A DNA stretch of 28,492 nt. It comes from UBA1189 sp045660385 (lineage in GTDB: Bacteria; Bacteroidota; Bacteroidia; Bacteroidales; Bacteroidaceae). The stretch covers positions 1 to 28,492 of the forward strand of contig JAZRDT010000089.1 in the NCBI GenBank assembly GCA_045660385.1. The letters run 5' to 3'. The notes beneath the pieces are model-generated. The model searched no databases. It worked only from the letters and a program-made list of their open reading frames with translations, and was not told where the DNA came from. The translations under genes and the position numbers were made by a program. The number at the start of each line of letters is the position of its first letter. The first letter of the stretch is position 1. Of the stretch, positions 14,678 through 21,702 are shown piece by piece.

Positions 14678-16204
14678 ATGTTTACATCAGAAGATCAACA
14701 GGGTTTTGTAAAAAGAGGTATATCGGAAGCGCATGTGCTGGAACAGTTGGAATGTTTCAAGAAGGGTTTTCCCTATCTTACCTTAGAGGGTCCTGCTTCA
14801 GTCAAGACTGGAGTAGTGAAGGCCGATGAGGCACTCTTGAAGCAGGCAGCCAACGATTGGAATGCATATCTTGCTGCTGACCATCGTATCGTGAAGTTTG
14901 TTCCTGCATCCGGTGCAGCCAGTCGTATGTTCAAGAATCTCTTTGAGTTCCTCAACGGTGGCCACGATGAGCCTGTGACAGATTTCGAGCATGTTTTCTT
15001 TGATCATATTGAGTTCTTTGGCTTCTATGCCGCACTTGATGCAAAGTGTGTTGAACTTTATGGAAAAGGCGTCAATGCCTTAATGGAAGAGGGGCTTTAC
15101 CGCCAGGTTGTGGCTGCTTTGCTCAATCCTGAGGGGTTGAACTTCGGCCAGTTACCCAAGGGCTTGCTGCTCTTCCATCTCTATGTGGATGATACTGTAC
15201 GCACTCCGCTCGAGGAGCATCTTGTTGAGGGTGCGTTGTATGCGCAGGACGAGGATAAGAACGTACATGTACACTTCACCGTGTCGCCCGAGCATCGCGA
15301 GCTCTTCAAGGCACGTGTCGATGCTGTGGTAGCTCGTTACGAAGCTGAGTTTGGCGTGAAATATGATATTACCTTCTCGGAGCAGAAGGCATGTACCGAT
15401 ACGGTTGCCGCTGATAAAGACAATAATCCCTTCCGCGATGCGGATGGCGGCCTCGTGTTCCGTCCCGGTGGTCATGGTGCACTCATTGAGAACTTGAACG
15501 ATTTGGATGCCGATGTCGTGTTTATCAAGAATATTGACAATGTCGTTCCTGACCGCTTGAAGGATGATACCGTAACCTACAAGCGCCTGCTTGCCGGTGT
15601 GTTGGTGTCATTGCAGGCGCAGGCTTTTGCCTATCTCCGTCGTTTGGATGAGGGCAACTGCACCGAGGAGGAGCTCCAGCAGATGGTTGATTTCCTTGAG
15701 AATAAGCTCTATTGTCACCATCCTGCCATCGAAACCCTCAAGGGAGACGTGCTGGCTACCTATCTGAAGAAAAAGTTGAACCGTCCCATGCGTGTGTGTG
15801 GTATGGTGCAGAATGTGGGTGAGCCCGGTGGCGGACCTTTCCTCGCTTATAACGCCGATGGTACCGTATCGTTGCAGATTCTGGAGAGCTCGCAGATTGA
15901 CATGGATAATCCTGTAAAGAAGGCCATGTTCCTTGAGGGTACACACTTCAATCCCGTTGATTTGGTGTGCGCTATTAAAGACTATAAGGGCGAGAAGTTT
16001 GACCTTCCCAAGTTTGTTGATAAGTCTACCGGATTCATCTCATCAAAGTCAAAGGGTGGCCGCTCACTGAAGGCGCTCGAACTTCCCGGTTTGTGGAACG
16101 GTGCCATGAGTGATTGGAACACCATCTTCGTTGAGGTACCCTTGAGTACATTCAATCCGGTGAAGACCGTGAACGATCTCTTGCGCGACCAACATCAGAA
16201 ATAG
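14678..16204 (+). CDS. DUF4301 protein, nucleotidyltransferase-like
   Basis: This 508-residue cytoplasmic protein has no signal or membrane segment. It belongs to the Bacteroidetes-restricted DUF4301 family, with no assigned reaction that I know of. Its conserved-looking motifs run in the order seen in UDP-sugar pyrophosphorylases: a glycine-rich loop with Arg (VPASGAASRMF, 75-85), a Lys-containing PKGLLLFHLY (160-169), a FSEQKA strand (233-238), GGHGALIENLN (264-274) and KNIDNV (284-289). That order suggests nucleotide-sugar or related nucleotidyl transfer; this is inference. The C-terminal part (370-508) contains GEPGGGPFL and the SSKSKGGRSLK loop, rich in Gly and Lys. It has its own promoter, a terminator at 16235 and stands between divergent RSH and fmt. 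Confidence 0.88.
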   Translation: MFTSEDQQGFVKRGISEAHVLEQLECFKKGFPYLTLEGPASVKTGVVKADEALLKQAANDWNAYLAADHRIVKFVPASGAASRMFKNLFEFLNGGHDEPVTDFEHVFFDHIEFFGFYAALDAKCVELYGKGVNALMEEGLYRQVVAALLNPEGLNFGQLPKGLLLFHLYVDDTVRTPLEEHLVEGALYAQDEDKNVHVHFTVSPEHRELFKARVDAVVARYEAEFGVKYDITFSEQKACTDTVAADKDNNPFRDADGGLVFRPGGHGALIENLNDLDADVVFIKNIDNVVPDRLKDDTVTYKRLLAGVLVSLQAQAFAYLRRLDEGNCTEEELQQMVDFLENKLYCHHPAIETLKGDVLATYLKKKLNRPMRVCGMVQNVGEPGGGPFLAYNADGTVSLQILESSQIDMDNPVKKAMFLEGTHFNPVDLVCAIKDYKGEKFDLPKFVDKSTGFISSKSKGGRSLKALELPGLWNGAMSDWNTIFVEVPLSTFNPVKTVNDLLRDQHQK

Positions 16205-16234
16205 GGTCTGCGCTACCAGTGAATAGCATTCAAT

Positions 16235-16263
16235 AAGGAGCGACATCGTCGCTCCTTTATTAT
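16235..16263 (+). terminator. Terminator of the DUF4301 gene
   Basis: aaggagcgac and gtcgctcctt form a 10-bp stem with a 3-nt loop followed by a T-rich tail (tttattat). It lies 31 nt after the stop codon and upstream of fmt. Confidence 0.85.
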
Positions 16264-16284
16264 ATAACACAAAGGAAATACAGA

Positions 16285-17256
16285 ATGACCAAAGAAGATC
16301 TGAGAATCGTATATATGGGTACTCCCGATTTTGCTGTGGAGAGCCTGCGTTGCCTTGTCGAAGGCGGATATAATGTGGTAGGCGTTGTGACGGGCCCCGA
16401 TAAGGCGGTAGGCCGCCATGGCAGTGTGTTGCAGCCCACTCCCGTAAAGCAGTATGCCGTTGAGCACGGGTTGCGTGTGCTGCAGCCGGAGCGCTTGAAG
16501 GATGAGGCCTTCATTGAGGAGCTGCGTTCCTTGCAGGCCGACCTCCAGATTGTGGTCGCTTTCCGTATGCTCCCCGAGGTGGTGTGGGCCATGCCGCGCT
16601 TGGGTACCTTTAACCTGCATGCGTCGTTGTTGCCGCAGTATCGTGGTGCTGCTCCCATCAACTGGGCGGTCATCAATGGCGATACAGAAACCGGCGTCAC
16701 CACCTTCTTTCTCAAACATGAGATTGACACAGGTGCTGTCATTCGTCAGGTACGCGTGCCTATCAGTGAAACAGACTGTGTGGGTGATGTGCACGACCGC
16801 CTGATGCTGCTTGGCGGAGGTGTGGTGTGCGAAACGGTGGATGCCATTATCGATGGCACAGCTGAAGCGACTCCCCAGGAGCAGATGATTACCGAAGAGC
16901 TGCGCCCTGCACCCAAGATCTTCAAGGATACCTGCCGCATAGAGTGGGGCAGAAGCACCAAGCAGGTGTATGATTTCGTTCGTGGCTTGTCGCCCTATCC
17001 TGCCGCATGGACCACATTGGTTGGTCCGGATGGCAATGAAATGGTTGTCAAGGTGTATGAGGCAAGCATTGTAGCGGGCTGTTCGACCGGCCTTTCATGC
17101 GGAGCCATCAAGACCGATGGCAAGAGCTATCTCCATGTGGGCACGGCTGATGGCATGTTGAGTCTGCGCACCCTGCAACTTGCCGGAAAGAAACGCATGG
17201 GTGTTGAAGACTTTCTGCGTGGTTTCCGCCTTGCTGAGGGTAGCAAAATGGTGTAA
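16285..17256 (+). CDS. fmt: Methionyl-tRNA formyltransferase
   Basis: The enzyme formylates Met-tRNAfMet with 10-formyl-tetrahydrofolate for translation initiation. The 323-residue length is normal. The Rossmann formyltransferase domain (about 5-205) has the N-terminal IVYMGTPDFA, the catalytic Asn110/His112 and the hallmark SLLPQYRGAAPI (114-125), and Asp148 in HEIDTGAVI. The C-terminal beta-barrel (about 215-320) binds tRNA. An AAGGA-like stretch lies about 10 nt before the ATG, unusual for a phylum that mostly lacks Shine-Dalgarno sites. The gene begins about 20 nt after the DUF4301 terminator, so its promoter must overlap that terminator or it depends on read-through; I see no clear boxes. 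Confidence 0.97.
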   Translation: MTKEDLRIVYMGTPDFAVESLRCLVEGGYNVVGVVTGPDKAVGRHGSVLQPTPVKQYAVEHGLRVLQPERLKDEAFIEELRSLQADLQIVVAFRMLPEVVWAMPRLGTFNLHASLLPQYRGAAPINWAVINGDTETGVTTFFLKHEIDTGAVIRQVRVPISETDCVGDVHDRLMLLGGGVVCETVDAIIDGTAEATPQEQMITEELRPAPKIFKDTCRIEWGRSTKQVYDFVRGLSPYPAAWTTLVGPDGNEMVVKVYEASIVAGCSTGLSCGAIKTDGKSYLHVGTADGMLSLRTLQLAGKKRMGVEDFLRGFRLAEGSKMV

Positions 17257-17289
17257 TAACGGAGTTTTTTGCGGCTTATTGTGTTAAAA

Positions 17290-17310
17290 TCGTGCAAAAA
17301 TGTTGCACGA
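17290..17310. repeat. 8-bp inverted repeat overlapping the sigma-factor promoter
   Basis: tcgtgcaa (17290-17297) and ttgcacga (17303-17310) are perfect inverted copies around aaatg. A second short inverted pair, aagca/tgctt, follows at 17311-17326. The right arm covers the likely -33 box of the sigma gene. It may be an operator or part of a terminator for fmt; no T-run follows on the plus strand. Confidence 0.55.
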
Positions 17311-17333
17311 AAGCAAATTTATGCTTTTCTTTG
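17303..17333 (+). promoter_or_regulatory. Possible sigma-factor promoter
   Basis: TTGC (17303-17306), a 19-nt spacer and TTTCTTTG (17326-17333). The -7 box differs from TAnnTTTG at the second base. The leader would be about 75 nt. Confidence 0.4.
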
Positions 17334-17414
17334 CCAAAAAATTATCAGTAACAACTAAAAACGCATTGCCTATCGGAACACTCTTACGCTAACAAACACT
17401 AAAAGTAAGTAGTA

Positions 17415-18008
17415 ATGGAGAACTTGAATGTGCTCACTGACGACATGTTGGTGACCCGCTATCAGGAAGGTGACGATAAAGCGTTCGATGAGTTGTTGGC
17501 TCGCTATCAGAGCAAACTCTACAATTATATCCTTTTCGCTGTACGCAACCAGGAACTGGCCGAAGATATCTTTCAGGAGACCTTTGTGAAAGCCATTGTA
17601 ACCATTCAGCAACGTCGCTATTCGGGCGATGGTCGTTTCGGTGCATGGATTATGCGCATTGCTCATAATCTGGTCATCGACTCTTTTCGTCAGGACCGCA
17701 ATGACAATACAATCTCCAATGACGATTCCGAGGTCGATCTGCTGAACAATGCCGACCTGTGTGATGACAATGTTGAAACGCAGATGGTCAATGACCAGAC
17801 ACTTGTCGATGTACGTCGCCTTGTAGATGCCCTCCCCGACAATCAACGCGAGGTGGTGTATATGCGCTACTACCAGGACCTTAGCTTCAAGGAGATTGCC
17901 GAGATTACGGGCGTGAGCATCAATACCGCCCTTGGTCGTATGCGCTATGCACTGTTGGGTATGCGCCGACTGGCAGAAGAGTATAATATTGTGCTGCAGA
18001 TGTATTGA
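17415..18008 (+). CDS. Sigma-70 family RNA polymerase sigma factor, ECF type
   Basis: This 197-residue protein contains only sigma regions 2 and 4. Region 2 (about 21-92) includes the core-binding and -10-reading segments (ELAEDIFQETFVKAI, then RFGAWIMRIAHN and the DSFR helix). Region 4 (about 138-188) is a helix-turn-helix with LPDNQREVVYMRYYQDLSF, KEIAEITGVSINTALGRMRYA. The linker at 95-130 is Asp/Asn-rich. No anti-sigma gene lies next to it: lepA follows after a strong terminator and fmt precedes it. In Bacteroidetes such stand-alone ECF factors are often growth-linked housekeeping or general stress regulators; which applies here cannot be told. The promoter region carries inverted repeats that could mediate its control. 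Confidence 0.92.
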   Translation: MENLNVLTDDMLVTRYQEGDDKAFDELLARYQSKLYNYILFAVRNQELAEDIFQETFVKAIVTIQQRRYSGDGRFGAWIMRIAHNLVIDSFRQDRNDNTISNDDSEVDLLNNADLCDDNVETQMVNDQTLVDVRRLVDALPDNQREVVYMRYYQDLSFKEIAEITGVSINTALGRMRYALLGMRRLAEEYNIVLQMY

Positions 18009-18028
18009 TCTTTTCTTCAGACAGATAA

Positions 18029-18071
18029 TATAGCCTCAGAGGAAGCAGGATATGCTTTTTCTGAGGCTATA
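18029..18071 (+). terminator. Terminator of the sigma-factor gene
   Basis: tatagcctcaga (18029-18040) pairs perfectly with tctgaggctata (18060-18071), with a possible inner agca/tgct pairing. A moderately T-rich stretch follows. It begins about 20 nt after the stop codon. Confidence 0.75.
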
Positions 18072-18104
18072 ATCATTTTCTTGACAAGTAAAATGAGCGT
18101 TGTT

Positions 18105-18135
18105 TTCGGATAATCAAAATTTTGTGCTAAATTTG
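18105..18135 (+). promoter_or_regulatory. lepA promoter
   Basis: TTCG (18105-18108), a 19-nt spacer and a perfect -7 TAAATTTG (18128-18135), giving a short leader of about 25 nt. The pheA promoter has the same TTCG-N19 layout. Confidence 0.65.
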
Positions 18136-18163
18136 CAATTTATTAGAAAAAGTATATCGTAGA

Positions 18164-19945
18164 ATGAAACATATCAGAAACTTCTGCATCATTGCACACA
18201 TCGACCATGGTAAGTCGACCCTTGCCGACCGTCTGCTTGAGTTCACCAATACCATCAAGGTGACCGAGGGTCAAATGCTCGATGATATGGATCTCGAAAA
18301 AGAGCGCGGCATCACCATCAAGAGCCACGCCATACAGATGGAGTATACCTACCAGGGCGAGAAATATGTACTCAACCTCATTGACACTCCGGGACACGTA
18401 GACTTCTCCTACGAAGTGTCACGCTCTATCGCCGCATGCGAGGGCGCATTGCTCGTGGTGGATGCCTCGCAGGGTGTGCAGGCGCAGACTATCTCCAATC
18501 TCTATATGGCCATTGAGCACGATCTGGAGATTATTCCCGTCATCAACAAGTGCGACATGCCCAGTGCCGAGCCGGAGAAGGTAGAGGATGAAATTATCGA
18601 GCTCCTCGGCTGCAAACGTGAGGAGATTATCCGTGCTTCGGGTAAGACCGGTTTCGGTGTCGAGGATGTACTGGCTGCTGTCATTGAGCGCATTCCTGCT
18701 CCTGAGGGTGATGAGAATGCACCGTTGCAGTGCCTTATCTTCGACTCGGTGTTCAACTCGTTCCGCGGCATCATCGCCTACTTCAAGATACTCAACGGCA
18801 CCATCCGCCAGGGCGACATGGTGAAGTTCTTCAATACCGGCAAGGAGTACGATGCCGACGAAATCGGTGTACTCAAGATGGATATGGTTCCCCAAAAGGT
18901 GCTCAAGGCCGGTAACGTAGGTTACATCATATCGGGAATCAAAACCTCTACGGAGGTAAAGGTGGGCGACACCATTACCCATGTTAAGGGAGGTTGCACC
19001 GAAGCCATTGCCGGTTTCGAGGAGAGCAAGCCCATGGTATTTGCCGGTGTATATCCTATTGACGCCGAGGACTACGAGGACCTGCGCGCCTCGCTTGAGA
19101 AGTTGCAGCTCAACGACGCTTCGCTCTCATTCTTCCCCGAGTCCTCACTTGCCCTTGGCTTCGGCTTCCGTTGCGGCTTCCTCGGCTTGCTCCACATGGA
19201 GATCGTGCAGGAGCGCTTGGATCGCGAGTTTGACATGAGCGTTATCACCACCGTGCCCAACGTATCATACAATGTCTATGACAAGCATGGTGAGTGCATC
19301 GAGGTACACAACCCTGGCGGCATGCCCGACGTTACCCTCATCGACCACATCGAAGAGCCCTATATCAAGGCATCGGTCATCACTGCTACCGACTATATTG
19401 GTCCCATCATGACCCTGTGCCTCGGCAAGCGTGGCGAGTTGCTCAAGCAGGAGTATATCTCCGGTAACCGCGTTGAGATACATTACATGATGCCTTTGGG
19501 TGAGATTGTGATCGACTTCTATGACAAGCTCAAGAGCATTTCCAAGGGATACGCCTCGTTCGACTACCACCCGGCAGGATTCCGTCCTTCAAAGCTGGTA
19601 AAGCTCGATATCCTGCTCAATGGCGAACCTGTGGATGCCCTCTCTACCTTGACTCATATCGACAATGCCTACGACTTTGGTCGTCGCATGTGTGAGAAGC
19701 TCAAGGAGCTCATCCCACGCCAGCAGTTCGATATTGCCATCCAGGCAGCTATCGGCGGTAAGATTATCGCTCGTGAAACCGTGAAGCAGGTGCGTAAGGA
19801 CGTGACAGCCAAGTGTTATGGTGGCGACGTGTCGCGTAAGCGCAAGCTCCTTGAGAAGCAGAAGAAGGGTAAGAAGCGCATGAAGCAGATCGGTAATGTA
19901 GAGGTGCCCCAGAAAGCCTTCCTTGCCGTGCTCAAGCTTGACTAA
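18164..19945 (+). CDS. lepA: Elongation factor 4 (LepA)
   Basis: EF4 is a ribosome-bound translational GTPase thought to act in back-translocation or in ribosome assembly. The 593-residue length is normal. GTPase motifs are AHIDHGKST (11-19), RGITI (48-52), DTPGH (74-78) and NKCD (128-131). EF-G-like domains II, III and V follow, with SSLALGFGFRCGFLGLLHM and the LepA-specific C-terminal domain ending in a Lys/Arg-rich stretch (RKRKLLEKQKKGKKRMK) and the typical IGNVEVPQKAFLAVL. It has its own promoter and an intrinsic terminator after the stop codon, so it is a single-gene unit. Confidence 0.98.
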   Translation: MKHIRNFCIIAHIDHGKSTLADRLLEFTNTIKVTEGQMLDDMDLEKERGITIKSHAIQMEYTYQGEKYVLNLIDTPGHVDFSYEVSRSIAACEGALLVVDASQGVQAQTISNLYMAIEHDLEIIPVINKCDMPSAEPEKVEDEIIELLGCKREEIIRASGKTGFGVEDVLAAVIERIPAPEGDENAPLQCLIFDSVFNSFRGIIAYFKILNGTIRQGDMVKFFNTGKEYDADEIGVLKMDMVPQKVLKAGNVGYIISGIKTSTEVKVGDTITHVKGGCTEAIAGFEESKPMVFAGVYPIDAEDYEDLRASLEKLQLNDASLSFFPESSLALGFGFRCGFLGLLHMEIVQERLDREFDMSVITTVPNVSYNVYDKHGECIEVHNPGGMPDVTLIDHIEEPYIKASVITATDYIGPIMTLCLGKRGELLKQEYISGNRVEIHYMMPLGEIVIDFYDKLKSISKGYASFDYHPAGFRPSKLVKLDILLNGEPVDALSTLTHIDNAYDFGRRMCEKLKELIPRQQFDIAIQAAIGGKIIARETVKQVRKDVTAKCYGGDVSRKRKLLEKQKKGKKRMKQIGNVEVPQKAFLAVLKLD

Positions 19946-19964
19946 TACGGACCTATATAAAATG

Positions 19965-19996
19965 AACATCCCGCCTATGACAGACGGGATGTTTTC
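19965..19996 (+). terminator. lepA terminator
   Basis: aacatcccg (19965-19973) pairs with cgggatgtt (19985-19993) around an 11-nt loop, followed by a short T-run. It starts about 20 nt after the lepA stop. It may also serve the convergent lipoprotein gene whose stop is at 20033. Confidence 0.7.
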
Positions 19997-20032
19997 TTGT
20001 ATGGATAGGGGTATGCTGGCGTTTTTGGGTGC

Positions 20033-20683
20033 CTACTCGGCCGGTTGTGCTGATGCGGCTTCGATGGCGGGCAATACGACCTTCTCCACAATGTCTCTGC
20101 GCATGATGCGGTAGTGAGGGTGGTGATGCTTGTTGAAATCGCGGCTGTGATGCATCACGTAGTTTCCTTCGCTATGGAGCTGGGCGATACGGGTCGAGTC
20201 TTCGGCGTAGCTGTCGGGGTGGGGCATTACCGTCTTGGCAATGCGCTGCGTCGCGTTCCATTCGTTTATCCAGCTTTGCGAGAGGGTGGGCAGTGTGTCT
20301 GCTGCGCTGGCCATAAAGGCGTCTACAAAGTCGTCGACCGACAATATGCTGTCTCTGATTACCGAGAGGTTTACCCTCCAGTATCGTCTCTTCCATCCGC
20401 AAGGTTCGCAATAGCCGCCTCCCAGTGTGTCGGATAGCGATAGTTCCCGCACGATGTAGCTTTTCACCGCTTCGCGGTTGGTGAGTAGGTGTGCGGGTCC
20501 GAATTCATCCTGAAACTCCCCCTTGTAGACATCTTGCAGTGTGGCATGAGGGTAGTGCGTGAAGAACTCGGTAAGAAATGCCGAACGTGTGCTGTCGGCT
20601 GCCGCACTCTTGTCGTCCTTGGTATTTGTGCAGGCGCTTAACATTGCGATAGCTGTGGAGAGGAGGAGGATGATTTTTCTCAT
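20033..20683 (-). CDS. Lipoprotein of unknown function, downstream of pheA
   Basis: This 216-residue protein has a lipoprotein signal: MRKIILLLSTAIAMLSAC with the lipobox LSAC at the lipid-attached Cys. The upstream in-frame extension to 20803 is inside pheA and has no signal peptide, so the ATG at 20683 is chosen. The mature part is Asp/Ser/Thr-rich near the lipid and then mixed. Distinctive stretches are CEPCGWKRRYWRVNLSV (a Cys pair with aromatic and basic residues) and HHSRDFNKHHHPHYRIM (His-rich). I do not recognise a domain. It starts 4 nt after the pheA stop, so it is translated from the pheA transcript, although a link to phenylalanine synthesis is not apparent. Confidence 0.8.
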   Translation of the reverse strand: MRKIILLLSTAIAMLSACTNTKDDKSAAADSTRSAFLTEFFTHYPHATLQDVYKGEFQDEFGPAHLLTNREAVKSYIVRELSLSDTLGGGYCEPCGWKRRYWRVNLSVIRDSILSVDDFVDAFMASAADTLPTLSQSWINEWNATQRIAKTVMPHPDSYAEDSTRIAQLHSEGNYVMHHSRDFNKHHHPHYRIMRRDIVEKVVLPAIEAASAQPAE

Positions 20684-20687
20684 GACT

Positions 20688-21542
20688 TTATCGGTTGTTT
20701 TCAAATGCATGATATTCGCCCAAGATTGCCAACTCCTTGGTGAGTGGTCGCACGGCGTCGATGCTTTGGTGGAAGCGTGTGTAGTCGTTGAATGTGACAT
20801 CAACGTAAAACATATACTCCCATTCGCGTCCGATGATCGGCAATGACTGGATCTTGGTGAGGTTGATGCGGTAGAAGGTGAAGATGGAGAGGATTTGCGA
20901 TAGGCTTCCCTCTTGGTGGGGGAGCGAGAAGACGATGTTGGCCTTGTCTATATTCCGGTCGATGCAGCCTTCAGCCTTCAGTTCGTCGGCTCTCCAGCGG
21001 TCGGCCACCACAAGGAATCGGGTGAAGTTGTGCTTGTTGGTCTCGATGTTTTCCTGAAGTATGCGCATTCCATACATCTTGGCTGCATGTGTAGAGCATA
21101 TGGCGGCATGTCCGTGCAGATGCTTCTCGGAGATCTCCTTGGCACTGAGCGCCGTGTCCTCGGCCTGTACGGCTTTCAGCTCGGGGTGACGCTGGAGGAA
21201 GGCTTCGCACTGTGCCAGGGCTACGGGGTGCGAGTGTACCTCATGCAGGTCGGACCAATCCTCCTCGGGCAGACAGCAGATGCAGTGGGCAATACGCAGC
21301 TTTTGTTCGCCAACAATCACGACACCGCTATTGCGCAGCAGCTCGTAGTTGTGGAGCAGACTGCCGGCAATCGTATTCTCGATGGCCACAAGTGCCACCA
21401 CGTTGCTGTCTGCAGCAATGGCGTCAAACACGTCGTTGAATGTCTCGCAGCAGATCAGTTCGGTGTTTTCTTCCTTGAAAAATTCCCTCGTGGCAATGTC
21501 GTGATACGAGCCTTCGAAACCTTGTATAGCTACTTTCTTCAT
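20688..21542 (-). CDS. pheA: Prephenate dehydratase with ACT domain
   Basis: The enzyme converts prephenate to phenylpyruvate in phenylalanine synthesis. The 284-residue protein is the monofunctional type, without chorismate mutase. The catalytic part (1-180) starts MKKVAIQGFEGSYHD and includes ENTIAGSLLHNYELL and the key TRF motif (174-176, NFTRFLVV). The ACT domain (about 200-275) senses Phe; its GALY- and ESRP-equivalents read GSLS and QSLP here, so allosteric control may differ. The frame is open to 21578, but that overlaps the promoter, so the ATG at 21542 is used. The -7 box ends only 8 nt before this ATG, predicting a leaderless or nearly leaderless mRNA. The next gene begins 4 nt after its stop. 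Confidence 0.95.
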   Translation of the reverse strand: MKKVAIQGFEGSYHDIATREFFKEENTELICCETFNDVFDAIAADSNVVALVAIENTIAGSLLHNYELLRNSGVVIVGEQKLRIAHCICCLPEEDWSDLHEVHSHPVALAQCEAFLQRHPELKAVQAEDTALSAKEISEKHLHGHAAICSTHAAKMYGMRILQENIETNKHNFTRFLVVADRWRADELKAEGCIDRNIDKANIVFSLPHQEGSLSQILSIFTFYRINLTKIQSLPIIGREWEYMFYVDVTFNDYTRFHQSIDAVRPLTKELAILGEYHAFENNR

Positions 21543-21550
21543 AATAGGTG

Positions 21551-21581
21551 CAAATGTAGTGCAAAAAAATGATTTCACGAA
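21551..21581 (-). promoter_or_regulatory. pheA promoter
   Basis: Minus-strand TTCG (21578-21581), a 19-nt spacer and a perfect -7 TACATTTG (21551-21558). It matches the lepA promoter layout and sits immediately before the pheA ATG. Confidence 0.7.
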
Positions 21582-21635
21582 GACGCTTTCCTCTTACTTG
21601 TTGTCAAATCCCTGTTTTTTGGGGTACCCGGAAAC

Positions 21636-21675
21636 GAAAAAAAAGGAAGGTTGCGGTATTCCGCGCCCTTCCTTT
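21636..21675 (-). terminator. Terminator of the MFS gene
   Basis: aaaggaagg (21642-21650) pairs with ccttccttt (21667-21675) and encloses an inner gcgg-tatt-ccgc hairpin. On the minus strand the stem is followed by a run of eight T. It lies 28 nt past the transporter stop codon. Confidence 0.85.
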
Positions 21676-21702
21676 ATTGTATGCAATGGGTTGAACTTTA
21701 TC

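Noticed and set aside
14596..14829. Alternative 77-residue start overlapping the DUF4301 gene
   Set aside because: It begins upstream of the predicted transcription start and is in a different frame from the conserved protein.
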